Shown: in pieces, positions 34,583 through 42,370 of the stretch
How positions within the stretch are numbered: position 1 is the first letter of the stretch
Layout of the letters: every line of letters begins with the position of its first letter
Assembly: GCA_963788965.1 (NCBI GenBank)
Contig: CAWBIK010000005.1
Location: forward strand, 248,001 to 312,000
DNA from: QHXQ01 sp963788965
Lineage (GTDB): Bacteria; Acidobacteriota; Blastocatellia; Pyrinomonadales; Pyrinomonadaceae
DNA length: 64,000 nucleotides
Direction of reading: 5' to 3'
Program-made: the position numbers and the translations under genes
The notes under the pieces: model-generated
Databases searched by the model: none
Told to the model about the DNA's origin: nothing
The model's input: only the letters and a program-made list of their open reading frames with translations

Positions 34583-34927
34583 TTACCGCCGCGCTTCAGG
34601 CCCGCTCTTGCGCGCGCTCTTGCGGATGTAACCCATCGCTTCGTACAGGTCGCTATCCGGCCCTTCGGTCGGATCACCGATCACGCCGTTCACGACCAAC
34701 TGCACGTTACGCATACTCTCCTCATCCGCCAAGTCGCGCGCCACCTGCGCCGCTTCCAACTCCGTCATTAACCTATCCACATCCGCCCGTCTCTCACTCG
34801 ACGCCTGAATCGCCGCCTTAAACTGCGCCAACGTCAGCCCGCCAAACTTCTTATCCGCCGCCAACGTCTCCCACGCCCGCACGATACGTTCCAGCTTCTC
34901 TTTTACGCGTTTGGGATTAGATGCCAT
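34583..34927 (-). CDS. Small helical hypothetical protein
   Basis: 114 residues, start supported by AAGGAG about 10 nt upstream. Helical and charged, with LERIVRAWETLAADKKFGGL, DVDRLMTELEAAQVARDLAD and VVNGVIGDPTEGPDSDLYEA. The region VVNGVIGDPTEGPDSDLYEAMGY looks like a conserved surface. No signal peptide or membrane segment. Function unknown. It is upstream of gluQ in the same direction. Confidence 0.75.
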   Translation of the reverse strand: MASNPKRVKEKLERIVRAWETLAADKKFGGLTLAQFKAAIQASSERRADVDRLMTELEAAQVARDLADEESMRNVQLVVNGVIGDPTEGPDSDLYEAMGYIRKSARKSGPEARR

Positions 34928-35031
34928 GAGGGAGTTACTCCTTAAAGTGAGGTGCTAAAGCGCGGTTATTCTACTCAGCCGCGCCAAATTAGCAATAGGA
35001 ATCCGCCCACTCCGGCTTCGGGCCTACACGC

Positions 35032-35199
35032 ACCGACCCGGTGTGTGCCCACCCCGACTTAGTGTCCGCCCGCACCGACCTGGAACATGCACACACCGAG
35101 TCAGTGTGCGCGCACACTGACTCGGTGTGCGTTCATACCGACTTGGAACGTGCGCGCCCCAAGTCGGTGCAGGCACGCACTGACTTCAAGTGTGCCCGC
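35032..35199. repeat. Eight tandem 21-bp imperfect repeats
   Basis: Eight consecutive units of exactly 21 bp, typified by ACCGACTTGGAACGTGCGCG at 35137. Units begin at 35032, 35053, 35074, 35095, 35116, 35137, 35158 and 35179. Degenerate units seem to flank the array on both sides. In the plus frame each unit encodes a heptapeptide like HTDLERA. There are no spacers, so this is not a CRISPR array. Confidence 0.85.
35092..35129. repeat. Perfect 38-bp palindrome within the tandem array
   Basis: The two 19-nt halves (35092-35110 and 35111-35129) are exact complements with no loop, CACACCGAGTCAGTGTGCG and its inverse. It arises where units 4 and 5 of the array are in near-inverted form. Confidence 0.85.
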
Positions 35200-35496
35200 C
35201 CAAGCTTCAACTTCACGGCGCAAAACCCTACTACCACGCGCCCAAAACGCGGGCAAATGGCGGCTGGTGGCGCGGCTCTTGACCTGCTAAATAAGGATTG
35301 ACGACGACCAAGGGCGACCAACCAGAGTAGTGACGCGCGCCGACGGCGCTAAGTTCAGCGAGTTCTGGCTCAAGCTGGTTGCGGGCACGACCGACGCGCC
35401 CGTAGTTGCGCGCGTCTAGTTCGCACGCGCGCCTGCTCCACCTTGTGCGCCGCTTGATTCAAGCCGCTACTGCCTGAGCGATGCCGCATAACAACA

Positions 35497-35526
35497 TTGC
35501 CTTTTTTCTGACTCGTAACGTATGAT
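35497..35526 (+). promoter_or_regulatory. Candidate promoter of the coiled-coil lipoprotein gene
   Basis: TTGCCT (35497-35502), 18-nt spacer, TATGAT (35521-35526). It matches a sigma-70-type promoter at 4 and 5 of 6 positions and lies 39 nt before the start codon. Confidence 0.45.
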
Positions 35527-35564
35527 TGGGCCACATTAAAAAGCCCTGAAAGGAGGGCCGGAAA

Positions 35565-36362
35565 TTGAAAAATGTTAGAGCAATAATCTCCGTTTTCCTT
35601 ACCCTCGCCATCCTTCAGACGACGGGCTGCACAGTATCTGTCCAAATTGGTGGCAGAAAAAATACTATCGATCAAAATAGGGAGCCAGCTACTAATAGAC
35701 CGGCTGAAGCCGCAGCGGCGACACCACAACAACCAGCACAGCCAACCGACGAGCAGCAGCGCGCAGTTGAAGCACAACGCGCCGCGGCCGAACAGCAGAG
35801 ACAAGCCGAGGCGCAACAGCGCGCTGAAGAGCAAAGAATTGCGGAAGAGCAAAAACTCGCGGAAGCGGAGAGAATCGCCGCAGAGCGTCAAGCTGAAGAG
35901 GAGGAGCGCCAAGCACTAGAGCAACAACGCGCCGAGCAACAGAGAATAGCGCGCGCGCAGCAGCGTGAGGCTGAACAACAACGACGCGCGCAAGAACAGT
36001 ACTACCTCGAACAAGCTAGACGGGCGCAAGAGCAGTACCAGATTGAACAGGCGCGCCGGGTTGAAGAACAACAGCGGCTGGCCGAAGTGCGCAGGCAACG
36101 AGAAGCAGAAGAACAACGCGTAGCCGAGCTACAGCGCCAAGCTGAGGCGCGCCGCCGGCTTGAGGAATGGCAGACCCAGCAGCAACAGCAGCGGCAAGTT
36201 CAGGAGCAGCAAGCTCGTGCCAGCCGACGAATCTACCCGAACGAAAGCATTGATGGTGATCGGCGCAAGAAAGGTCACAGCACGAGAAATAAAGTAATCA
36301 CCGGCACGGCGATTGTCGGTGGCGCAGCCTTAGGTGTGTGGCTCTTGAAACGAAAGCATTGA
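35565..36362 (+). CDS. Coiled-coil lipoprotein with C-terminal hydrophobic segment
   Basis: 265 residues from a TTG start with AGGAGG 8 nt upstream. Lipoprotein signal IISVFLTLAILQTTGC. Just after the lipidated cysteine comes TVSVQIGGRKN, a motif shared with the next small gene. Residues about 60-215 are a long Gln/Ala/Glu/Arg-rich coiled coil of AEQQRQAEAQQRAEEQRIAE type. Residues about 245-262 (VITGTAIVGGAALGVWLL) form a membrane-like segment followed by KRKH. Possibly spans between membranes or to the cell wall, like TolA-type stalks (inference). Codon use is less GC-biased than neighbours, suggesting a transferred patch. Confidence 0.78.
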   Translation: MKNVRAIISVFLTLAILQTTGCTVSVQIGGRKNTIDQNREPATNRPAEAAAATPQQPAQPTDEQQRAVEAQRAAAEQQRQAEAQQRAEEQRIAEEQKLAEAERIAAERQAEEEERQALEQQRAEQQRIARAQQREAEQQRRAQEQYYLEQARRAQEQYQIEQARRVEEQQRLAEVRRQREAEEQRVAELQRQAEARRRLEEWQTQQQQQRQVQEQQARASRRIYPNESIDGDRRKKGHSTRNKVITGTAIVGGAALGVWLLKRKH

Positions 36363-36406
36363 TGAGATGTAACAGGCTCCGCGCGCACCTGAAGGAAGTG
36401 AGCTAA

Positions 36407-36574
36407 ATGAAAAGCAGGCACATCAAAACCATAGTCATAAGCGTTGTTTCTGCCCTCACTGCCTTAATTGCCTCGCAGTGGTTGGGCGGCAATATCTCAA
36501 TTCAGCTTGGTGGCTCTAATAACAAGGTCGAACAAACCGTTACCTATACTCAACAAACATCGGCAACAAGATAA
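36407..36574 (+). CDS. 55-residue single-membrane-span peptide with SIQLGG motif
   Basis: Starts MKSRHIKTIVISVVSALTAL, with AAGGA about 10 nt before the ATG. One hydrophobic segment (residues about 8-25) is followed by WLGGNISIQLGGSNNKVEQT and a short Gln/Thr tail. The core [IV]S[IV]Q[IL]GG..N repeats the TVSVQIGG motif of the preceding lipoprotein, so the two probably work together or share an origin. The gene is 44 nt downstream in the same direction. An IS element sits 130 nt beyond. No family recognised. Confidence 0.6.
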   Translation: MKSRHIKTIVISVVSALTALIASQWLGGNISIQLGGSNNKVEQTVTYTQQTSATR

Positions 36575-36703
36575 CATCCAACTCTCCGGCGCAGCCCTCG
36601 TCTCACTGGTTGGCAAAAATAAAGACACTTCAAGGTTAAGGTCTGCAAACGACCCGCAGTAGCAACTGCGCCTTACAAGTTGCTGTTGGCGCAGCCGCCG
36701 CAA

Positions 36704-36711
36704 ATCAACTT
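36704..36711. repeat. Left target-site duplication of the IS element
   Basis: ATCAACTT, repeated exactly at 37435-37442 on the other side of the element. Eight base pairs is the usual length for the IS1595 family. Confidence 0.85.
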
Positions 36712-37434
36712 GGAGCTTGTCTAGAACAGCTATCGAGAAATAGGCTGTTCGAGTGGCTCAACGGTTAATTAAAAACAGTAAGCTGACGAACCGCCAGCTC
36801 AACCAGTTGATCGGCTACTTCGCGCTAGAAGTGCCCGCGAGTCGTGCCGCGAAAGTAATGCTCATCAACCGCCACAGCGCCGAGCGCGTCTACCACGTCA
36901 TTCGTCGCTGCCTCGCCCGCGAGTGCGAACTGCACAGCCCGCTCGGAGGCGAGGTCGAGTGCGACGAGTCTTACTTCGGCGGCCGGCGCAAAGGCAAACG
37001 TGGTCGCGGCGCAGCCGGCAAAGTCCCCGTATTCGGGCTGCTCAAGCGCAACGGCAAGGTCTACACCCGCATCGTCGAGGACGTGTCTCGTAAGACTTTG
37101 CGCCAGATCATCAAGACGAAGGTCGTGCCCGAGAGCGTCATCTACACCGATAGCTTCCGCTCCTACGATGGGCTGGTGCTCGACGGCTTCAAGCACTACC
37201 GCATCAATCATCAGCAGTGCTTTGTGATGAGTAAGCGGAATCACATTAACGGCATCGAGAACTTCTGGGGCTATGCCAAGACGAAGTTGAAAAGCTACTA
37301 CGGCGTGCGCCGCGAACACTTCTATTTCTATCTGAAAGAAATGGAGTTCCGCTTCAACTACCGGAAAGCCGCGAATTTGGCGGCTTTGATTAAGAAAATA
37401 GTCCGCAAACATGCTGCTGTTCTAGACTAGCTCC
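36712..37434 (+). mobile_element. Intact IS1595-family insertion sequence (IS1016-like size)
   Basis: 723 bp bounded by 19-bp terminal inverted repeats GGAGCTTGTCTAGAACAGC (36712-36730) and its complement at 37416-37434, 18 of 19 matching. An 8-bp direct duplication ATCAACTT flanks it. It contains one full transposase gene. The intact ends and duplication point to a recent insertion. Confidence 0.93.
36753..37430 (+). CDS. IS1595-family transposase (ISXO2-like DDE domain)
   Basis: 225 residues from GTG 36753. ISXO2-like transposase fold: first catalytic Asp in VECDESYFGGRRKGKRG (D71), second in YTDSFRSYDGL (D133), and the terminal catalytic region HINGIENFWGYAKTKL (N166/E169). It lacks the N-terminal zinc ribbon of long family members, which fits the short IS1016-type subgroup. 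The stop codon overlaps the right inverted repeat. Confidence 0.93.
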   Translation: MAQRLIKNSKLTNRQLNQLIGYFALEVPASRAAKVMLINRHSAERVYHVIRRCLARECELHSPLGGEVECDESYFGGRRKGKRGRGAAGKVPVFGLLKRNGKVYTRIVEDVSRKTLRQIIKTKVVPESVIYTDSFRSYDGLVLDGFKHYRINHQQCFVMSKRNHINGIENFWGYAKTKLKSYYGVRREHFYFYLKEMEFRFNYRKAANLAALIKKIVRKHAAVLD

Positions 37435-37442
37435 ATCAACTT
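37435..37442. repeat. Right target-site duplication of the IS element
   Basis: ATCAACTT, identical to 36704-36711. Confidence 0.85.
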
Positions 37443-37498
37443 TTACAACTCGATCATGTTTCGCGGCCGCTTGTCCGCAGGGCAGCGGTGCAACTGGT

Positions 37499-37524
37499 CA
37501 AGGTCGCCCGACCGCGCGACCTTT
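37499..37524. terminator. Hairpin at the end of the small lipoprotein gene
   Basis: AAGGTCGC and GCGACCTT pair across an 8-nt loop and are followed on the plus side by TATTT. On the minus strand the stem directly follows the stop of the lipoprotein gene. Confidence 0.5.
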
Positions 37525-37906
37525 ATTTGGGCGCGACCCAGCCTGTGTAGTCTTCGACGTTGAATCGCTCTGTGAGGGCGCGCAGGTTCTCAGGCGTGAA
37601 GTTTACGTTTGTGCCGAGAATGACGCGGCGTTCGGCGTCGGTGAGCAGCCACATAGAGTTCACGTCGTCGGGCGGGTGCGCTTTGATAAAAGTCTTGTCG
37701 TCCGGCTGTAAAGCTTGTGCGTCCTTGCGCGCGAAGACGTAGGTGTGCGCGAACCCGCCGTTTTTTACCGTCACCATGTCGCGCTCGAACTCGGTCAACG
37801 CACGGCTCGGCTGTTTGCTTGGTGAACTGTTGCAGCCCGCGAGCAGCGCCAGCATGAGCAGGCCCAAGTGCGCGAGCAACGCCGCACGGTTAATCTTACT
37901 CAACAA
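37523..37906 (-). CDS. Small lipoprotein of unknown function
   Basis: 127 residues from TTG 37906, with GGGAGG 6 nt upstream. Signal LLAHLGLLMLALLAGC with lipobox LAGC. The mature part has ALTEFERDMVTVKNGGFAHT, VFARKDAQALQPDDKTFIKA and LTDAERRVILGTNVNFTPEN; no family recognised. It lies 20 nt after the GT-C-like membrane protein gene in the same direction and may be translated with it. Confidence 0.75.
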   Translation of the reverse strand: MLSKINRAALLAHLGLLMLALLAGCNSSPSKQPSRALTEFERDMVTVKNGGFAHTYVFARKDAQALQPDDKTFIKAHPPDDVNSMWLLTDAERRVILGTNVNFTPENLRALTERFNVEDYTGWVAPK

Positions 37907-37926
37907 CGTTCGCCTCCCCTGTCGTG

Positions 37927-39738
37927 TCAGCCGATTCGACCTGCGGCGCGCGGCGGCGGCGCAAGCGTCTGGTTAGTGCCGGGCGCGTCTTCTTCATCAT
38001 CAATACTGTTATCGTCCGGGGTATTAGAGTCTTCATCGGGCGGCGTGTTCCCGTCTGTGTTGGCGGGCGGCGGCGTGCCCTTCACGTCGCGGATGTGCAG
38101 CACGGTACAGTCGTCGTCCGTATAGACCTCTTCAAACCAACCGCTGTCCATCGCCGCATCATAGAAGTCGCCATGTACGTCTTCGTTGTCGGTGAAGACG
38201 TAGCGCGCGCCGAAGCGGTCGCGGATGAGCGGCCCCGGATCGCGCTCCTTGCCGAGCGTGATGCGCTCGTAGAGTTGCGACAGGTCGGGGTTGGCGTCGT
38301 AGAGATAAGTCGGATCGAGGCCGGAGACGTAAGCGTGCGCCGGGTCATAGTAAAAGAGTTTCGGGAAGTCGTCCCAGTCGGTATTGAAGACGACTTGACC
38401 GGCGGGGATGTTGGCGCGCATCCATTCGCTGCCGGCGCGATAGGCTTCGGGCGGCGCGCTGTCGCCGATCTCTTTCGTCTCCGCGTAGGCCGTGAAGCCT
38501 AAGGACGTGGCCAGCGCCACGGCGGCCACGATGGCTGCGCCCAAGCCCCACTCTTCGCGGCGCTGCGTGGCGGCGCGCGTCGCGGCCGTGTCCTGTCCGT
38601 CGAGAAACGGCTGCAACTCGGCCTGCACGTCAGCGGGCAGACGCCCGTAACTGCTCGCGCGCATGCGCTCGATGCACGCCTGCACGGCGAAGGCGGCGAA
38701 CAGCACGGCGAACGGCGGCCAGTATTCGGCAAAGCGTCGCCAGCGCGCGTTGGCGACGAGCAAGGCGGTCGCAAAGATCAACAGGAAGAGTGGCCGGGCG
38801 GCGCGCTTGCGGTCCTCCCAGTTGAACGCGATGTAGCCGACGAACATCGCGGCGAACGCGACGGCGCAGTTGCGGAAGAAGTCCCAACTTTCATACGGAT
38901 ACCACTCGTTGCCGACCGCGACCTTAAAGCCCCCGCGCGTCGCTTTCATCACGACATGATCGACGAGCAGTTTGACGTTGTGCGGGAAGTACGGATTGAT
39001 GATCAGCCCGGCCACGATGCCGACGCCGACCCAAACAACAGGTCGCCACTCGAAGCGTTGTTCGCTCCACGCCACAACACACGTCCAGATGACGCACGCC
39101 AGCGCGAGCAGCACGAACATGTCGTAAGTCTCGGTGAAGACGAAGGCGAGCGGCAATAACCAGAGATACTTGCGTTGCCACAGCAAGTGGATGCCGACGA
39201 CGAGCAGCACGATGGAGACGCTCATCGCCTTCGTCATGTTCATGCGAAACAGGAACGGCGCGGACGAACCGAGCAGCGCCAAGAGCCAAACGAAGGGATA
39301 GCGGATGCGATAACGCAGCGTCAGCCAGTAGCACGACAAGACCGCGAGCGTTGCGAACAGTGCGGCCGAGATTTTAGCTGCGAGTCGTAGATCGCCGAGC
39401 CACGTGAAGGGAATCTGCAAGATGTGAAAGAGCAGATGATGATCGACGTAGTCGCGCTCGTTCAAGGTTGTGAGTGGCAGCCACGTGAAGCGCGGCGGGA
39501 AGTGGCCCGCGCGCATAGATTGCCAGAGCGTTTGACTCCACTTGATGTGATAGTAGCCGTCGAAATCGCCGCAGCAGATCGCGGGCGTCGAGAATTGCAG
39601 CCAACAGAAGATCACGCCGATGAGACACGCGCCCGCTAACAGATATAGATAACGAACACGCGCATCGCTCAGCACACCTGCGGCGCGCGCGCCTTCAAGC
39701 TCGTGCGCGGTAGGCGCTTCCTGACTCACGTTCTCCAT
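37927..39738 (-). CDS. Multi-span membrane protein, GT-C glycosyltransferase-like
   Basis: 603 residues with about ten hydrophobic helices. The loop after the first helix reads CCGDFDGYYHIKWSQ (D58, D60), resembling the acidic motif in the first periplasmic loop of GT-C transferases such as STT3 and PMT. TWLPLTTLNERDYVDHHLLF also looks like a catalytic-loop segment. A soluble region follows (from about 450), with WMRANIPAGQVVFNTDWDDF, and an acidic Pro/Asp-rich tail ending near AAGRIG. Likely transfers a sugar from a lipid-linked donor on the outer face of the inner membrane; the acceptor is unknown. No other glycan genes are nearby. Confidence 0.75.
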   Translation of the reverse strand: MENVSQEAPTAHELEGARAAGVLSDARVRYLYLLAGACLIGVIFCWLQFSTPAICCGDFDGYYHIKWSQTLWQSMRAGHFPPRFTWLPLTTLNERDYVDHHLLFHILQIPFTWLGDLRLAAKISAALFATLAVLSCYWLTLRYRIRYPFVWLLALLGSSAPFLFRMNMTKAMSVSIVLLVVGIHLLWQRKYLWLLPLAFVFTETYDMFVLLALACVIWTCVVAWSEQRFEWRPVVWVGVGIVAGLIINPYFPHNVKLLVDHVVMKATRGGFKVAVGNEWYPYESWDFFRNCAVAFAAMFVGYIAFNWEDRKRAARPLFLLIFATALLVANARWRRFAEYWPPFAVLFAAFAVQACIERMRASSYGRLPADVQAELQPFLDGQDTAATRAATQRREEWGLGAAIVAAVALATSLGFTAYAETKEIGDSAPPEAYRAGSEWMRANIPAGQVVFNTDWDDFPKLFYYDPAHAYVSGLDPTYLYDANPDLSQLYERITLGKERDPGPLIRDRFGARYVFTDNEDVHGDFYDAAMDSGWFEEVYTDDDCTVLHIRDVKGTPPPANTDGNTPPDEDSNTPDDNSIDDEEDAPGTNQTLAPPPRAAGRIG

Positions 39739-39863
39739 GCGCGCTTGTCGCCCCTTCGCATCAACACGATTGGCGGATCAGTCTATCGATCTGAACAGGC
39801 AGTTTCGCGCACAACATAACACGAAGGCGCGCGAGTTCGGAAAGGCGACGATAGCAGCCGCGC

Positions 39864-41747
39864 TTACGTCTCCGTTGCGTCCGATTCGCTGGCGCGATAA
39901 GCGGGAAAGCGCAACGTGAAGGTCGTGCCCGCGTCGGGTTCGCTGGCCACCTCGATGTCGCCGCCGTGGCGTTTGACGATGCCGTAACTGACGGCGAGGC
40001 CGAGGCCCGTGCCCTCCGCGCCTTTGGTCGTGAAGAACGGCTCGAAGATGCGCGCGCGCAACTCCGGCGGCATGCCCGCGCCTGTGTCCGCGACCTCGAC
40101 GACGAGCCGCGCGTCCTCGCATCGCTCGCGGCACTCAACCTGCCCGCCCGTCGGCATCGCTTCAAGCGCGTTCAAGATCAGGTTGACGAAGACTTCGCGC
40201 AGTTCCGACGCGCTGGCCGCGACGAGGTCGGGCGCGGCGCAGTCGGACGTGAGTAGCACGTCGTAGTGCAGCCCGTTGGCGCGCGCGTCGTCTTCCCAAC
40301 GCGTGCGCGTCAACTGGATCGCGTCCGTGATGAGTTGCGCCAGCGAGACGGGTTGAAAGTGGGTTGTGGGCGTGCGGCGCGCGAAGGTCTGGATGCGGCG
40401 CACGATCTCGGCGGCGTCGAGCGCGGCCTGTTCGATGACTTGCAGGTTGCGCCGCTGCCGTTCGTCGGTCGTGGCGCGCAAGAGCAGTTGCGTGCGACCG
40501 AGGATGGCGGCGAGCACGTTGTTGAAGTTGTGCGCGACGCCGGCCGAGAGTTGACCCAGACTACGCATCTTCTCAAGTTCGGCCTGCTGCTCCATCATCG
40601 CGCGCCGTTCGGCTTCGGCACGGCGGCGCTCCGTGATGTCGCGCGCGATGCCGAGGACGCCCGCCGCACGCCCGCCTTCATAAATGAGTTGCGTGCTGAC
40701 TTCGACCGACACGCGCTCGCCGTCTTTCCTGACGACCTCAAGCTCGTAGAACGTGATCGTCTCTTCGCCCGCCAGCTTGCGCGCGATCATGCGCTCGGTC
40801 AGCTTCGCATACTCCGGCGCGACGAGTGCGCGCCAGTTCAACTCAACCACCTCGTCGTGCGTGTAGCCCGTGAGCCGTTCGCCCGCGCGGTTGAGCGAGG
40901 TGTAGCGCCCGGCCATGTCCATCGTGTAGATGATGTCGTTGGCGCTCTCGATGAGCGTGCGATAACGCTCCTCGCTGCGGCGCAGGGCGGCGACCGTCTG
41001 CTTGTGCTCGCTGATGTCGCGGGCGATGCCGCGCACACCGGCGGGCGCACCCGCGCGGTCGCAGATGAGCGACTGGTTGAACTCAAGCCAGCGCACAGCG
41101 CCCGTGGCGTCTGTGACCTGTGCCTGCTCGCGCCGCGTGCCTTCGGCGCGCAGACGTTGCACGGCCGCCGCGATCTGCGCGACCGGATCAGCAAAGCCAA
41201 GCACTTCGCCGACGTGCCGGCCCAACAACTCTTCACGCGCGCGCCCGGCGAACAAGACGCCGGCCGTGTTGATGCTGGTCAAGCGGCCGTCAAGTTCGTG
41301 CGTATAGATGATGTCGCTGGTCTGTTCGACCAGTTCGCGGTAATGCGACTCGGCGCGGGCGCGCTCAAGTAGGCGCGCGACTTGCGCGACCAGGCGCAGC
41401 GGTTGATAAGGTGCTTCGAGAAATTCGTCCGCGCCCGCGGCTAAGGCTTCGACGACGCTCGCCGCATCTTTGCGTTGCGCGCTGACGAGCAAGATCGGCG
41501 TGCGCGTTAGCCGCCTATCGGCGCGCACCTCGCGGCACAACTCAATGCCGTCGCCGTAGGGCATGACCACATCGCTGACGATGATCGAGGGACACTCGCG
41601 GCGCGTGAGTTCCATCCCTTCGCGCCCGTCCGTCGCTTCGACCACACGGTAGCCCGCCTGCCGCAACACGGCGGCGGCCAGCCCCAGTTGATCGGGCGAG
41701 TCGTTGACGACGAGGACGGTGTCCTGTTGTGGGCTTGTGCCCTGCAT
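39864..41747 (-). CDS. REC-PAS-PAS sensor histidine kinase
   Basis: 627 residues, no membrane segments, so cytoplasmic. An N-terminal receiver (residues 9-130, phosphoacceptor D59 in IIVSDVVMPYGDG) is followed by two PAS domains (about 140-265 and 265-390), each ending in IARDI. A HisKA dimerisation domain has LGQLSAGVAHNFNNVLAAIL, and an HATPase domain has VNLILNALEAM, DTGAGMPPE and GTGLGLAVSYGIVKRHGG. A receiver ahead of the kinase suggests the enzyme is itself controlled by phosphotransfer, perhaps from the larger hybrid kinase upstream. No DNA-binding output is encoded nearby. Confidence 0.93.
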   Translation of the reverse strand: MQGTSPQQDTVLVVNDSPDQLGLAAAVLRQAGYRVVEATDGREGMELTRRECPSIIVSDVVMPYGDGIELCREVRADRRLTRTPILLVSAQRKDAASVVEALAAGADEFLEAPYQPLRLVAQVARLLERARAESHYRELVEQTSDIIYTHELDGRLTSINTAGVLFAGRAREELLGRHVGEVLGFADPVAQIAAAVQRLRAEGTRREQAQVTDATGAVRWLEFNQSLICDRAGAPAGVRGIARDISEHKQTVAALRRSEERYRTLIESANDIIYTMDMAGRYTSLNRAGERLTGYTHDEVVELNWRALVAPEYAKLTERMIARKLAGEETITFYELEVVRKDGERVSVEVSTQLIYEGGRAAGVLGIARDITERRRAEAERRAMMEQQAELEKMRSLGQLSAGVAHNFNNVLAAILGRTQLLLRATTDERQRRNLQVIEQAALDAAEIVRRIQTFARRTPTTHFQPVSLAQLITDAIQLTRTRWEDDARANGLHYDVLLTSDCAAPDLVAASASELREVFVNLILNALEAMPTGGQVECRERCEDARLVVEVADTGAGMPPELRARIFEPFFTTKGAEGTGLGLAVSYGIVKRHGGDIEVASEPDAGTTFTLRFPAYRASESDATET

Positions 41748-41803
41748 GTCGGCTCCGTGAGGCGGCGTTAAAAAATTCTCGGGCCGCGGTTCTTGCGCCT
41801 GCT

Positions 41804-42307
41804 TTAACCGCGTAGCCCGGCGAGGGTCTTGATGAGGTCAGAGGGGCTGATCGGTTTCGTGAGAAATGCGTTGAAGCCAGAGGCGAGGGCGCGGTCGCGG
41901 TCGTCGTACATTGTGTACCCCGTGACGGCGATCATCGGCACACGCTCATAACCGGGCAGCGCGCGTACATGTGCGGCCAACTCGTAGCCGTTCATGCCGG
42001 GCATGCCGATGTCGGAGATGAGCGCGTCGAACTGGGCCGTGCGCGCGGCGGCTAAAGCCTGTGCGCCGGAGTTGGCGCTCGTCACGTTGTAGCCCGCGTA
42101 TTTCAGGAGCAGCGCGATCATCTCCGTCACGTCCGGCGCGTCGTCCACGACGAGCGCGTGCGGTTTATCCTGTTCGGTCGGAGCGTCGGCGGCGTTGAGC
42201 ACGGACCCGGCGGGCGGGGGCGGCTGCCCGAAGGTGTAGGGACTGGACAGATCGTAAGACACACACGGGGACACTTGGGGCGACACAGGGGCCAGAGAGG
42301 AGGACAT
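41804..42307 (-). CDS. Stand-alone response regulator receiver
   Basis: 167 residues from MSSSLAPVSP, with AAGGAG 10 nt upstream (longer frame to 42337 lacks a site). A 45-residue Pro/Ser-rich head precedes a receiver domain: ALVVDDAPDVTEM, phosphoacceptor D99 in ALISDIGMPGMNGYE, Thr in MIAVTGYT and Lys in AFLTKPIS. There is no output domain, so it would act by phosphotransfer or protein contact between the two kinases that flank it. Confidence 0.9.
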   Translation of the reverse strand: MSSSLAPVSPQVSPCVSYDLSSPYTFGQPPPPAGSVLNAADAPTEQDKPHALVVDDAPDVTEMIALLLKYAGYNVTSANSGAQALAAARTAQFDALISDIGMPGMNGYELAAHVRALPGYERVPMIAVTGYTMYDDRDRALASGFNAFLTKPISPSDLIKTLAGLRG

Positions 42308-42370
42308 TACCAGACTTCTCCTTAGACCAACATGCAAAGTCAGGAGGCAGAGACAAACGCAAAGCGTAAC

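Larger units (their letters stand above)
34928..35564. other. 637-nt gap with a tandem array and a promoter
   Basis: No convincing gene. It contains the 21-bp repeat array (35032-35199), a large palindrome inside it, and the promoter of the coiled-coil lipoprotein. An 86-residue frame (35041-35301) is open only because 21 is a multiple of three; it lacks a ribosome site. Confidence 0.6.

Noticed and set aside
35032..35199. CRISPR array
   Set aside because: Units are contiguous with no spacers, and no cas genes are present.
35041..35301. 86-residue frame through the 21-bp array as a gene
   Set aside because: No ribosome site, GTG start, and the frame is open only because the unit length is a multiple of three.
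35370..35912. 180-residue minus-strand frame, Leu/Phe-rich
   Set aside because: Complement of the Gln/Glu/Arg coiled coil, which has a lipoprotein signal, ribosome site and promoter on the plus strand.
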